From contig JALHCK010000014.1 of NCBI GenBank assembly GCA_022841205.1, forward strand, positions 1 to 31,790: DNA of 31,790 bases. Reading direction: 5' to 3'. Below are positions 7,725-16,104 of the stretch, in pieces. Source of the stretch: Methanomicrobiales archaeon. Its GTDB lineage: Archaea; Halobacteriota; Methanomicrobia; Methanomicrobiales; Methanospirillaceae. Under the pieces are notes generated by a model, which saw nothing but the letters and a program-made list of their open reading frames with translations, made no database searches and had not been told where the DNA came from. The position numbers and the translations under genes were made by a program. How positions within the stretch are numbered: the first letter of the stretch is position 1; each line of letters opens with the position of its first letter.

Positions 7725-8026
7725 GCCATATACTGTTACCATTGTTGTGTGAAAAAGATGGCGACGCCGTCACGGCCATTCCATGGCCTTCCTGCCGGTC
7801 GAGGCAATTTCAACGCCATGCAATCCAGCGTAACCCGATACTGTAACGCCCCCGACAGCAATACCGTCCCGCTGTCTGGCAGTTGGAAGTATCCGCTGGT
7901 CTCATGACCCCGAATACCCCCGGCAGAAGTGGATAACTGCCCTGGCGATTGATTCCGGAAAGCTCTCCAGGCAGCAACGACAGGCTTAACCGTTCATACT
8001 ATCATCAGAAGCTTGTCTGATCACCA
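7725..8026. other. Intergenic region between the tRNA and the caspase-like gene
   Basis: I see no protein-like frame, repeat or RNA. The promoter of the tRNA (minus strand) should lie in the first 60 bases and that of the next gene near its right end (for example around 7993-8005, tTCATACTAT), but neither is clear. Confidence 0.3.
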
Positions 8027-8749
8027 ATGGGGGAAACTGCACTCCTCGTCCTCGAAGGCCCCTGGTGGACGCCGGCCCACAAGCCCAAGCGCCCTTCGGT
8101 TCTTCCCTTTCTCGAAGGCCTGGAGAAGTTCAAAGGGAATTTCAACATCTACTATTCAAACTTCTACGAGAAGGAGGGATTCCGGAAGGCACTCGAGGAC
8201 GACCTGGTCAATGCACCGGAAGAACGGCTCTTCATCTACATCGCTGCCCATGGCGGGAGCCGGATGGTCGGGGCGCTCGAATCGGAATGTGGAAAGTCCA
8301 TAACGAGTGGTATGCGGCTCACCACCCTGCTCCGGATGGTTAGAAAGGTTTCACGCACCGCAAACATCGAGGGTATTCTCCTTGGATCCTGCACCCTCGG
8401 GGCGAACCGTGCCGACCTCCTTGGCACCCTCAAGACCTCACCCCTCGCATGGATTTTCGGGTACGCCTGCGAGATCGACTGGATCCCGAGCACGCTCATC
8501 GACCTCTCCATCCTGGAGCATGCCATGGCCCTCAAAAAAGAGGAACTCCGGAGCAGGACAAAGATAATCGGGGCCTTCTCATCCGCACTTTCCAGGTTCA
8601 GCGGGGAGTATCCAATCTGCAAGGAGGCGAACCGCTCCGTCCCCCTGAAGTACGCAATATCCCTCCTTGGAAAGCCACGCAGGCCCCGGGCGGCCCCTGA
8701 AGACCTTACCCGGACGCTGCTTGTAACCCTCGGGTGGGACACCCTGTGA
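8027..8749 (+). CDS. Stand-alone caspase/CHAT-like protein (putative clan CD cysteine peptidase)
   Basis: The protein has 240 residues, with no signal peptide and no transmembrane helix. Two motifs match the caspase/CHAT fold in order and spacing: a hydrophobic strand ending in His-Gly (LFIYIAAHGG, H75) and, 47 residues later, a second strand ending in the nucleophile (GILLGSCTLG, C122). A following strand, AWIFGYACEIDW, then a helix fit the core. The family fold is inferred from these motifs, not from a search. CHAT and caspase domains usually come fused to sensor or effector regions; here nothing else is present. The start has no clear Shine-Dalgarno sequence, so a leaderless transcript is possible. 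It is single-gene, flanked by gene-poor DNA. Confidence 0.7.
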   Translation: MGETALLVLEGPWWTPAHKPKRPSVLPFLEGLEKFKGNFNIYYSNFYEKEGFRKALEDDLVNAPEERLFIYIAAHGGSRMVGALESECGKSITSGMRLTTLLRMVRKVSRTANIEGILLGSCTLGANRADLLGTLKTSPLAWIFGYACEIDWIPSTLIDLSILEHAMALKKEELRSRTKIIGAFSSALSRFSGEYPICKEANRSVPLKYAISLLGKPRRPRAAPEDLTRTLLVTLGWDTL

Positions 8750-9088
8750 TGCCTTAAGGCCGACCCTCGTCCGGGTGAGAATGGAACCGGGAGGATAGTG
8801 ATTAACACTGCAAATCCGGGTGTCAGCCCATAGGAATGGTGCTGAGAAAAGAGGGGAAGTTATCAATTCTCCCAGGCCATTTTTACTATCACTCTTCGGA
8901 GTTACGCATGTTCACGAGAGATTTCTGCTATGAATGAGGTTCAGGAACCGGATCCCTTTTTGTTGGCTGGCCGTCCGTGGAGAACGCTCCAGCGGTGGTC
9001 TCCGTGACAGAACTGGTACACAATTCAGGCCCGGGTCTTCCTGGATAGCACAACGATGAAACAAATAACGGCGAGTCCCCGGAAACGG
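8750..9088. other. Intergenic region, nothing recognised
   Basis: It lies between two genes that converge on it. No open frame with protein-like composition is apparent on either strand. An imperfect GA-rich/TC-rich hairpin near 8855-8875 is too weak to call a terminator. Confidence 0.3.
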
Positions 9089-9355
9089 TTATTCCTCATG
9101 GCCTTTCCCCCATCGTTCCCAGAGCACCCTGCCCCGGTACGTGATGCGGGTGATGCGGTGATACGGGATAGGGGAGGTCCCATGTTCCACCCCTGCCACG
9201 AGATACTGGGAATCGAGGGCCGAAATCCTGCTCCCCTCAACGCAGGACTCGTTTCCCGGCGCACCCCTGTCGATGTAGCAGACCCGGACATCGTCAAAGA
9301 CGAATGCCGGGTCATGATAGCACCGGAGCAGGGTCTCCCGGCTCTTCCTCACCAC
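9089..9355 (-). CDS. DUF504 (UPF0248) family protein
   Basis: The protein has 88 residues and matches the small archaeal DUF504 family, described as an MJ1316-type RNA cyclic group end recognition domain. Visible family features are YIDRGAPGNESCVEGSRI in the first half and the C-terminal IPYHRITRITYRGRVLWER. Length and layout fit the stand-alone family members of about 80 residues. The start is a GTG at 9355 (or the next GTG at 9352), because a stop lies just upstream in frame. A GAGGAG lies immediately before it. A binding role at RNA 2',3'-cyclic phosphate ends is family knowledge, not shown here. A possible 29-codon frame overlaps the start. Confidence 0.75.
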   Translation of the reverse strand: MVRKSRETLLRCYHDPAFVFDDVRVCYIDRGAPGNESCVEGSRISALDSQYLVAGVEHGTSPIPYHRITRITYRGRVLWERWGKGHEE

Positions 9356-9438
9356 TCCTCACATCCCTGGATTACCTGGCAGGAAAGGTCCGCGAGGAAA
9401 TCCCGCTCCACCACTGATCCTGCAATTCCCTCCTCCAT
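9349..9438 (-). CDS. Possible 29-residue small ORF coupled to the DUF504 gene
   Basis: ATG at 9438 is preceded by an AGGAAGGGG-like ribosome binding site about 9 nt upstream. The frame reads MEEGIAGSVVERDFLADL and ends at a TGA at 9351-9349 that overlaps the GTG start of the DUF504 gene. The overlap and binding site suggest translational coupling, but the peptide is short and of unknown family. It could also be a chance frame. Confidence 0.25.
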   Translation of the reverse strand: MEEGIAGSVVERDFLADLSCQVIQGCEEW

Positions 9439-9800
9439 GATACGGTGCCCCTTCCTGAAAGACAGGAACTGTCACTATTTAGCCCTTCTCCCGCATACTC
9501 CCTGGACAAACCACAAGCGTGAGCCAAGCCTAACTTAAAAACCGGTCACGGTCTTGCAGGGCGCGAAAACTGCACGATAAAAGCCGCCGGGATTCCCGGT
9601 TGAATGATGGGCAGCTTCCAGGCTCCACCAATGAGTTTCACAGTGTTCGAGCCCCGCTCCCAACTATCTCTCCTGCACTGGCGGGCATTCCGCCTCGAAA
9701 TCCGGGTGGCGGCGATTATTACCAGCACCCTGTCTTTTCATTTTTTACACGCCGATACAAATAACCGGCTTTAAGAGCTGTGAGTGCTATCCCACTAACA
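9439..9800. other. Intergenic region with divergent promoters
   Basis: On the minus strand a TATA-like TTTTTAAGTTAGG (about 9530-9542) lies upstream of the small ORF and DUF504 gene. On the plus strand GGCTTTAAGAG (9768-9777) lies 26-31 bases before the ATG at 9801, suggesting a leaderless transcript for the permease. Between them (9545-9730) I see no gene. Confidence 0.35.
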
Positions 9801-11222
9801 ATGGAAGGCTCCGGGTCCCTTCAGGAACGACTTTTTCGCACGAAGACCATCCCCGAAATGATGGAATACCATCGCGGGGAACACACCCTGAAGAAAGTCC
9901 TGGGGCCGCTGGAACTGATCTTTTTTGGCGTCGGCGCCATCATCGGCACTGGCATCTTTGTCATCACCGGGGTAGCAGCCGCCAAATATGCCGGACCGGC
10001 ACTCGCACTCTCCTTTGTCATATCCGGTACAGCATGCCTCTTTGCCGCCCTCTGCTACGCTGAGTTCGCGGCAATGGTCCCGGTTGCAGGAAGTGCCTAC
10101 ACCTACAGCTATGCTTCCCTGGGAGAGATCTGGGCCTGGATTATCGGGTGGGACCTGATCCTCGAGTATTCGGTATCCATCGCCGTTGTTGCCATTGGCT
10201 GGTCAGGGTACATGGCAAGTTTTCTCAGGAATGCCGGGGTGGCATTGCCGGCAGCCCTCGCCAATCCTCCAGGAGTGAGCGGCGGTGTGGTGAATATCCC
10301 GGCCATCCTGATCATCGCCCTCATCACCATCCTGCTCATATCCGGGGTCAGGCAGAGCGCCCGGGTGAACTCGATCATCGTCGCCATCAAGATCTCCGTT
10401 GTCATATTCTTCATATTCATCGGTGTGAGCTATATCGATCCATCCAACTGGACGCCGTTTGTGCCCTTCGGCTGGACCGGCGTGGTCACCGGTGCGGCGA
10501 TCGTCTTTTTTGCCTATATCGGGTTTGATGCCGTCTCGACAGCAGCCGAAGAGGTCAGGAACCCGGGCCGGGATCTCCCGATCGGCATTCTGGGATCGCT
10601 TTTCATCTGCACCATCCTCTATATCGTTGTGTGTCTGGTCCTCACCGGCATAGTGCCCTACACGCTCCTGTCGACTGCTGCACCGGTCGCTTTCGCCCTC
10701 GAACACATCGGTATCACCTGGGGTGCTGTAATCATCTCGGTGGGTGCCGTACTCGGCATCACTTCAGTAATGCTGGTATTACTCTTCGGCCAGTCAAGAA
10801 TCTTCTTTGCCATGTCCCGTGACGGTCTCCTCCCCCGGACTTTTTCTGCAATACATCCCGTGTTAGGAACGCCGGTAAGGGTCACTATCCTGGTGGGATT
10901 GGTTACCGCTCTCCTCGCCGGGCTGCTCCCGCTGGAGAGCATGGCGGAGCTGGTAAACATCGGAACACTTGCAGCATTCATCATCGTGTCTGCAGGGATC
11001 ATCGCTCTTCGGAAGACCACCCCTGATGCGAAGCGACCTTTCCGCTGTCCGCTGGTTCCGCTCATCCCGGCCCTGGCCATCATCTTTTGTGCCTACCTGA
11101 TCCTTGCCCTCCCGACCATCACTCACCTTCGTTTCGTTGTCTGGCTGGTCATCGGCCTGGTGATTTATTTTATTTATGGTGCACGCAGGACGCAGAATGC
11201 CCTGTCAACTGCCCGGCAGTGA
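9801..11222 (+). CDS. APC-family amino acid permease (cationic amino acid transporter type)
   Basis: About 473 residues with some twelve transmembrane helices. The first helix carries the APC signature FFGVGAIIGTGIFVITG, the unwound substrate-binding stretch, followed by AGPALALSFVISG and an AEFAAMVPVAGSAYTYSYAS motif as in YfnA/CAT-type transporters. It imports amino acids across the cytoplasmic membrane, probably coupled to protons or by exchange; the substrate cannot be read from sequence. The ATG at 9801 is preferred over the in-frame GTG at 9780 because a TATA-like box sits 26-31 bases upstream, and the shorter start leaves a normal cytoplasmic N-terminus. It stands alone on the plus strand, 47 bases before mmp10, and may have its own promoter. 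Confidence 0.9.
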   Translation: MEGSGSLQERLFRTKTIPEMMEYHRGEHTLKKVLGPLELIFFGVGAIIGTGIFVITGVAAAKYAGPALALSFVISGTACLFAALCYAEFAAMVPVAGSAYTYSYASLGEIWAWIIGWDLILEYSVSIAVVAIGWSGYMASFLRNAGVALPAALANPPGVSGGVVNIPAILIIALITILLISGVRQSARVNSIIVAIKISVVIFFIFIGVSYIDPSNWTPFVPFGWTGVVTGAAIVFFAYIGFDAVSTAAEEVRNPGRDLPIGILGSLFICTILYIVVCLVLTGIVPYTLLSTAAPVAFALEHIGITWGAVIISVGAVLGITSVMLVLLFGQSRIFFAMSRDGLLPRTFSAIHPVLGTPVRVTILVGLVTALLAGLLPLESMAELVNIGTLAAFIIVSAGIIALRKTTPDAKRPFRCPLVPLIPALAIIFCAYLILALPTITHLRFVVWLVIGLVIYFIYGARRTQNALSTARQ

Positions 11223-11269
11223 TCAGACAGGAGCGCTTATCCCCGCAGCTGGCATAAATCCTTACACAA

Positions 11270-12502
11270 ATGGCGCAGCTGACCGTTGATATCGGGGGAC
11301 GCCCCGGTGTCAACTGCCGCGGTTTCTGTGAATACTGTTATTTCAGGCACGTGAAGGAGACCCGGCCGTTCGGGTGCAGCCACTGCCCGCCCTACCAGGT
11401 CGGCTGTGACTACTGCAGCCGGAGCGTCCGGGAGTACTACCAGGGATGGAAGACACTTCGGGAAGTCGGGGTGGATACGCTAGGGAGCCTCCAGATGATG
11501 AACGAAGACCTCGACCGGGTCACCATCAGCGGCGGGGGCGACCCGAGCTGCTACCCGGAGTTCAGGGACCTAATCGAGCTCCTTTCCGGGATGGAGGTGC
11601 CGCTCCACATCGGGTACACCAGCGGGAAAGGATTCGACGATGTGGAAATCGCCGGCTTCATGGTCGACTGCGGACTCTCGGAAGTATCTTTTACCGTATT
11701 TTCCGTGGATCCACGGAAGCGGAAGCGCTACATGCACGACCCCACTCCCGAAGTCTCACTCCGGGTCCTCGAACGGCTGTGCGGGGAGATCGATGTCTAT
11801 GGCGCCGCCGTGGTGCTCCCGGGCGTCAATGACGGGAAATATCTTGAAGACACCTGCAGCTGGCTGGAAGAACGCGGAGCAAAAGGCCTGATCCTCATGC
11901 GGTTTGCCAACACTACGCAGCAGGGGTTAATCCTTGGCAATGCCCCGGTTATCAGGGGGCAGCGGATCCAGAGCCCGGAAGAGTTCCGTGACCTGGTGAC
12001 CGACCTGGCAGGACGCTACTCGATGAAGATCAGCGGGACCCCGCTCTGGGACCCGGCGATAGGATCTCCATTTGCCATCCGGAATGAGCCCGACCTCCTC
12101 GACAAACTGCCCCTGCTTGCGAGATCGGCCACGGTTATCTCGGGAAGCATTGCCGCACCGGCAGTCCAGGCCATTCTCGATGCACGGGAAGGAGGTGTCC
12201 GGGTGGTGCCGGCAGAAAAGGAGATAGCCTGCCTGATCACCCGGGACGACCTCCTCGAGCTCGACCTTTCAGCGATCGATGATCCGGTCATTATCCCGGG
12301 ACGGGCATTTGTCCACGACCGGGAAGCGGCGAAAGCCCTCTCCCGGGACGGTATCGACCGGACCGTGCTCCGGGGTCCCGAGATGCTGACCGCCGATGCC
12401 GAGACCAGCATGGGGATGACGCGGGACGGCGTGCTCCTGATGGAACTGGAAGGGTTCTCAGATCTCATACGCCTCATCAACCGCTATGGCCGGGAGCGGT
12501 GA
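11270..12502 (+). CDS. mmp10: Methyl-coenzyme M reductase arginine methyltransferase Mmp10
   Basis: The protein has 410 residues and matches methanogenesis marker 10, the cobalamin-dependent radical SAM enzyme that methylates a conserved arginine in McrA. The radical SAM cysteines are in an unusual CX3CX2C spacing (C16, C20, C23: NCRGFCEYCYF), followed by a second cysteine cluster (C36, C39, C46, C49: FGCSHCPPYQVGCDYCSRSV), as in this family. VTISGGGDPSCYPEF is the SAM-binding glycine motif. The C-terminal third is the family-specific extension. ATG 11270 begins directly with the conserved region; no Shine-Dalgarno is seen, so a leaderless message is likely. It is strong evidence that the organism is a methanogen. 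It is followed by the ribosomal S15 operon, which has its own promoter. Confidence 0.92.
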   Translation: MAQLTVDIGGRPGVNCRGFCEYCYFRHVKETRPFGCSHCPPYQVGCDYCSRSVREYYQGWKTLREVGVDTLGSLQMMNEDLDRVTISGGGDPSCYPEFRDLIELLSGMEVPLHIGYTSGKGFDDVEIAGFMVDCGLSEVSFTVFSVDPRKRKRYMHDPTPEVSLRVLERLCGEIDVYGAAVVLPGVNDGKYLEDTCSWLEERGAKGLILMRFANTTQQGLILGNAPVIRGQRIQSPEEFRDLVTDLAGRYSMKISGTPLWDPAIGSPFAIRNEPDLLDKLPLLARSATVISGSIAAPAVQAILDAREGGVRVVPAEKEIACLITRDDLLELDLSAIDDPVIIPGRAFVHDREAAKALSRDGIDRTVLRGPEMLTADAETSMGMTRDGVLLMELEGFSDLIRLINRYGRER

Positions 12503-12518
12503 GCATCTTCAGATACGC

Positions 12519-12525
12519 TTATAAT
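12519..12525 (+). promoter_or_regulatory. TATA box of the rps15 operon
   Basis: TTATAAT lies 17 bases after the mmp10 stop in a GC-rich setting. Transcription would start near 12547-12552, leaving a leader of about 130 bases before rps15. Confidence 0.5.
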
Positions 12526-12549
12526 TGGCCCGGACGTAAATGTAAGGCA

Positions 12550-12598
12550 AGCACAACAATGTGCTGGCATATGTAAGTCCGACGTGCTATTCTGCACG
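12550..12598 (+). promoter_or_regulatory. Two similar hairpins in the rps15 leader
   Basis: AGCAC-AACAAT-GTGCT (12550-12565) and CGTGC-TATTCT-GCACG (12583-12598) each form a perfect 5-bp stem with a 6-base loop, 17 bases apart, at the predicted 5' end of the transcript. They could be a ribosomal-protein binding site for feedback control, or part of an unannotated small RNA ending at the T-run near 12650. Confidence 0.4.
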
Positions 12599-12680
12599 GC
12601 CTTGCTTGTTACGGCTTGGGATTACAGAAGAGTCAGCGGTGTCTGCTCTTTTTCGGATTTACATCTCCTGGAGGTGAACC

Positions 12681-13139
12681 ATGGCACGTATACATGCACG
12701 CCGGAGGGGAGATTCGGGTTCGGTCCGTCCTCACCGCACAGAGGCGCCGTCCTGGTCAAATACCGACGTGAAAGCCATCGAGAAAGTGATCATCGATCTA
12801 AAGAAAGAGGGATACTCAAGCAGCCGGATCGGGCTCGCGCTCCGTGACCGCTATGGTGTACCGGACGTGAAACTGGTGCTTGGCAAGCGGATCGACCAGT
12901 TCCTCGAAGAGAACGGCTTTCGCCCGGATATCCCCGAAGACCTCCGCAACCTGATCGTTAAAGCGCTCGGTCTGCGGAAGCATCTTGCTGAGAATAAGAA
13001 CGACCTGCACAACAAGCGCCAGCTGCAGCTGACCGAATCAAAGGTCCGGCGGCTGGCCAGGTACTACGTTTCATCCGGGCGCCTGCCGGGCGACTGGAGC
13101 TACAAGCCGGAGACCGCAGAGATCCTTCTCTCCCGATAA
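12681..13139 (+). CDS. rps15: 30S ribosomal protein S15 (archaeal S15P/S13e type)
   Basis: The protein has 152 residues, the usual length for archaeal S15, which carries an N-terminal extension not found in bacteria. It starts MARIHARRRGDSGSVRP and contains the conserved YSSSRIGLALRDRYGVP and the rRNA-binding end ESKVRRLARYYVSSGRLP. It binds 16S rRNA helices in the small-subunit platform. A strong ribosome binding site (GGAGGTGA, 12670-12677) precedes the ATG. It is the first gene of a tight plus-strand operon, followed after 4 bases by the recJ-like gene, an order common in euryarchaea. Confidence 0.96.
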   Translation: MARIHARRRGDSGSVRPHRTEAPSWSNTDVKAIEKVIIDLKKEGYSSSRIGLALRDRYGVPDVKLVLGKRIDQFLEENGFRPDIPEDLRNLIVKALGLRKHLAENKNDLHNKRQLQLTESKVRRLARYYVSSGRLPGDWSYKPETAEILLSR

Positions 13140-13143
13140 CGAT

Positions 13144-14361
13144 ATGTCCCTTGACGAAGCTGCATCCCGGGTTGCCGAACACCTCTCGCGACAGGAGTAC
13201 GTCGAGGTTTATGCACACCACGATGCGGACGGGATTGCAGCGGGAGCCATCCTCTGCACGGCACTGTTCCGGAGAGGGATCCGGTTCAGGCTGAGGGTGC
13301 TCCACCGGCTGAGCGCGGCATCGATCTCACCAGGCAGCCCCGTGCTGCTCTGTGATATGGGATCCGGCCTTGAGGATCTGCCGACAGGAGTCATGGTCGT
13401 CGACCACCACCTGCCCCGGTACTCCGGCGACCTCCAGGTCAATCCGCGCCTTGCCGGGATCGATGCCGATCGCGAGCTCTCATCGGCCGGCACCGCTTAC
13501 ATCGTTGCCCAGAAGCTTGGCGACAACCGGGACCTCTCCGGACTGGTCATGCTCGGAATCCTAGGAGACGGCCAGCAGATTGCCGGGAAGAACCGGGAGA
13601 TCTTCAACGATGCGGTTGCCGAGGCGGTCATCACACCGGGGAAGGGATGCCTCCTGCCAGGACGAGACCTCCATGAGCGGCTGCTCTGCTCAACCCATCC
13701 CTACCTGCACCAGATCAGCGGAGATGAGGTGGCGGTGGCAGACCTGATCGAGAGCGCGACAAGGGATGCTTCCATCGGGATGGAAGACCTGCTCTCGCTC
13801 ATCGTGCTCCGGATAAGCCCCTTTGCCCCGGCAGCGACCATGGAATCCCTGTACGGGGATCGCTATTCCCTGGAGCGCGAGGTTCTCCCCGAGGCCCATA
13901 CCCTTTCTGCAATCGTGGATGCATGCGGGAAGTGCGGACGCGGCGGACTTGCGGCATCGCTCTGCTTCCGCTCTGCCGAAGGGCTTAACGACGCCTGGGA
14001 AACCGCACTCGGCCACCGGCTGCAGGTGATCCGGGCCCTCCGGTTTGCCCTGGAAAAGCCGGACCGGGGAGGATTTTTTACCGTCGAAGAAACATCTGTG
14101 GCAAGCGATCTTGCCGATACACTGGCCCGCGACACGCTGATCGAGGCCCCGGTGATGGTTGTAGCAAAGACCGGTGATCTCTGCCACATCTCGATCCGGT
14201 CAAATGGCCCCCACGACATCCGGCTCGGCGATGCCGCCCACCAGGCAGCGATCCAGTGCGGTGGTTTTGGAGGAGGACATACTATGAGGGCCGGTGCAAC
14301 GGTCAACTGCGCCCGTCTCGATGAGTTCCGGGAAGCATTCGGGAGGATTGTTGCCGCATGA
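13144..14361 (+). CDS. DHH-family phosphoesterase (archaeal RecJ-like exonuclease)
   Basis: The protein has 405 residues. The DHH catalytic motifs are AHHDADGIAAG (H25, H26, D27, D29), LLCDMGSG (D71) and VVDHHLP (D87-H88-H89), and the C-terminal DHHA1 domain ends with CGGFGGGHTMRAGATV. These are the hallmarks of RecJ-like nucleases and nanoRNases. In archaea such proteins work with the replication complex (GAN) or in DNA repair and primer removal; which paralogue this is cannot be decided from one sequence. It follows rps15 by 4 bases, and its stop overlaps the next start (ATGA at 14358), so it is cotranslated with pcc1. This rps15-recJ-pcc1 order is a familiar archaeal neighbourhood. Confidence 0.9.
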   Translation: MSLDEAASRVAEHLSRQEYVEVYAHHDADGIAAGAILCTALFRRGIRFRLRVLHRLSAASISPGSPVLLCDMGSGLEDLPTGVMVVDHHLPRYSGDLQVNPRLAGIDADRELSSAGTAYIVAQKLGDNRDLSGLVMLGILGDGQQIAGKNREIFNDAVAEAVITPGKGCLLPGRDLHERLLCSTHPYLHQISGDEVAVADLIESATRDASIGMEDLLSLIVLRISPFAPAATMESLYGDRYSLEREVLPEAHTLSAIVDACGKCGRGGLAASLCFRSAEGLNDAWETALGHRLQVIRALRFALEKPDRGGFFTVEETSVASDLADTLARDTLIEAPVMVVAKTGDLCHISIRSNGPHDIRLGDAAHQAAIQCGGFGGGHTMRAGATVNCARLDEFREAFGRIVAA

Positions 14362-14582
14362 AGTCGATAGAGGGGGAAATTACAACCCTCCACCGGAACG
14401 CAAAGTGCGTTGCCGGGGCCATCAGGCCCGACAACCTCCTCTCCATGCGGACTGCGGCATGCGGGACAACGGTCAGGACAGAGGTGTCGGCAACAAGACT
14501 CCGGTCCCTCATCGCATCGGTGGATGATTACCTCATGAATCTGGCAATTGCGGAGGAGTTATGCAGGTACACTTCAGACTAG
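14358..14582 (+). CDS. pcc1: KEOPS complex subunit Pcc1
   Basis: The protein has 74 residues, matching the small Pcc1 family: an N-terminal strand with GEITTLH, then AGAIRPDNLLSMRTAAC, and the C-terminal helix LRSLIASVDDYLMNLAIAEE. Pcc1 dimerises and joins Kae1, Bud32 and Cgi121 in the KEOPS complex that makes the t6A37 modification of ANN-decoding tRNAs. Its ATG overlaps the stop of the recJ-like gene and its own stop lies inside the start of serS, so the three are translationally coupled. Confidence 0.88.
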   Translation: MKSIEGEITTLHRNAKCVAGAIRPDNLLSMRTAACGTTVRTEVSATRLRSLIASVDDYLMNLAIAEELCRYTSD

Positions 14583-16093
14583 AGGCCGGGCTCCGGTTCA
14601 GCGCTCCGTTCACACCCGAATCCGAACAGGCTGCCCGGGCATTGATCGACGAGGCAAACCGGGCGCTCTTCATGCGGGGCGTTCCAAAAGGAGTTGATCC
14701 TTCCGAAGTCGGCCGGATCACCGGGACCCCGGAGTTCCGGGAAAATGTCCTCTTCCTCGTCTTCGAGAGCGGGGCGTATACCCGGGCCCATGACGCGCTC
14801 TTCCGGTTCAGAAAGCAGGTCGCGCCAGCCCTAGGAAAATTCCGTCTCGGTATACGGGAGATCGAGGTCGGTGCCTTTATCATAGCCATGAAGGGCGATT
14901 TCCCGGAGGACTTCCGGGTCCCGAGGCTTCCTTTCATCACCGAATCGGCCCTCTCCGATGGTACCCTGAAGCTCAGCCTTGCCATGAGTGCTGCTGACCT
15001 CGAGAACCGGATACCTGACCGGCTCGTCAGGCTGGTAGAGGAGAAGATCGAGGCGGCACGTTACGGCGGCAAGAGCGAGCACTGGGAGCTTGTCTTCGAG
15101 AGCGGTCCAAAACCCCGGCACGCGATGGGCGATCCTACCGCTGAGATGGTTGCCCGGGGCTGGATCAAGCATGCCCCGGCCCGCGGTCAGTGGATCTTCG
15201 GCCCGCAGGCCGTCCAGCTCTTCCGGGCTTTTGAACAGATCGTAATTGATGAGATCATCCGCCCTCTCGGGTTCTCGGAGATGATCTTTCCAAAGATGGT
15301 CCCCTGGGAAGTCTGGATGCGTTCCGGGCATGCCAAGGGGGTCTATCCGGAGATCTACTACATCAGCACCCCAAAGACCCGTGATGCGTCATACTGGGAG
15401 GATATCGGCGATTACTTCAAGGTGACCGGCGAGGTCTGGATCGAAGAGATCAGGAACCGGATCGACGGTCCCATCGGGGGCATGTGTTATGCGCAGTGTC
15501 CGCCGTTCTGGCCCTTCGTGCAGGGAGAGACACTTGGCAACGATTGCCTGCCCATAAGGATTTTTGACCGGAGCGGGACATCCCACCGCTACGAGAGCGG
15601 TGGAATCCATGGGATCGAGCGGGTTGACGAGTTCCACCGGATCGAAGTGCTCTGGTTGGGAACCGCAGAACAGACCGTGGAGATCGCCGACCGGCTCCAC
15701 GAGGTATACACGCATGTCTTCGAGGATATCCTTGAACTCGAATGGCGGTCTGCCCGGGTCACTCCCTGGTTCATGGCGCAGGAAGGGATGGTCGGGCAAC
15801 AGGTCGAATGCGGCTGCGGAGAGCGGATCGGGACCACCGATTATGAAGCGATCCTCCCATACAACGAGAGCTGGCTTGAGTTCCAGAACGTCAGCATCAA
15901 CGGGGACAAGTACCCGAAAGGGTTCAATGTTAAGATCCAGAGCGGGACAGCATGCTGGTCCGGCTGCTCGGGCATCGGCCTCGAGCGGTGGACGGCGGCA
16001 TTCCTGGCCCAGAAAGGCCTGGATCGTGAAAACTGGCCGGAGAAAGTGGCCGGAATGGTTGGAGAACCAAAAAATCTGTTTACATTCCTCTGA
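14561..16093 (+). CDS. serS: Seryl-tRNA synthetase, type 2 (methanogen type)
   Basis: The protein has 510 residues, as expected for the rare zinc-dependent SerRS of methanogens, which differs from the bacterial type. It charges tRNA-Ser with serine. Zinc ligands fit the family: a cysteine in MCYAQCPPFWPF, a glutamate in VDEFHRIEVLW, and a cysteine in GTACWSGCSGIGLERW, which also holds class II motif 3 (GIGLERW). Motif 2 is around FDRSGTSHRYESGGIHGIER. The N-terminal 165 residues are the family-specific tRNA-binding domain. A strong GGAGGAG (14552-14558) lies just before the ATG, inside the end of pcc1. The start overlaps the upstream gene by 22 bases. Confidence 0.96.
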   Translation: MQVHFRLEAGLRFSAPFTPESEQAARALIDEANRALFMRGVPKGVDPSEVGRITGTPEFRENVLFLVFESGAYTRAHDALFRFRKQVAPALGKFRLGIREIEVGAFIIAMKGDFPEDFRVPRLPFITESALSDGTLKLSLAMSAADLENRIPDRLVRLVEEKIEAARYGGKSEHWELVFESGPKPRHAMGDPTAEMVARGWIKHAPARGQWIFGPQAVQLFRAFEQIVIDEIIRPLGFSEMIFPKMVPWEVWMRSGHAKGVYPEIYYISTPKTRDASYWEDIGDYFKVTGEVWIEEIRNRIDGPIGGMCYAQCPPFWPFVQGETLGNDCLPIRIFDRSGTSHRYESGGIHGIERVDEFHRIEVLWLGTAEQTVEIADRLHEVYTHVFEDILELEWRSARVTPWFMAQEGMVGQQVECGCGERIGTTDYEAILPYNESWLEFQNVSINGDKYPKGFNVKIQSGTACWSGCSGIGLERWTAAFLAQKGLDRENWPEKVAGMVGEPKNLFTFL

Positions 16094-16104
16094 AAGGTGA
16101 TTGA

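Noticed and set aside
8236..8808. Long minus-strand open frame inside the caspase-like gene
   Set aside because: It lies almost wholly antisense to a gene with recognisable motifs and has a low-complexity Arg/Ser/Pro composition typical of shadow frames in GC-rich DNA.
9056..9538. 160-codon plus-strand frame
   Set aside because: It covers the antisense of the DUF504 gene, whose family motifs are clear; its composition is proline- and histidine-rich noise.
12584..12847. Plus-strand frame overlapping the start of rps15
   Set aside because: Out of frame with the conserved S15 protein; it only reads through the leader and the S15 start.
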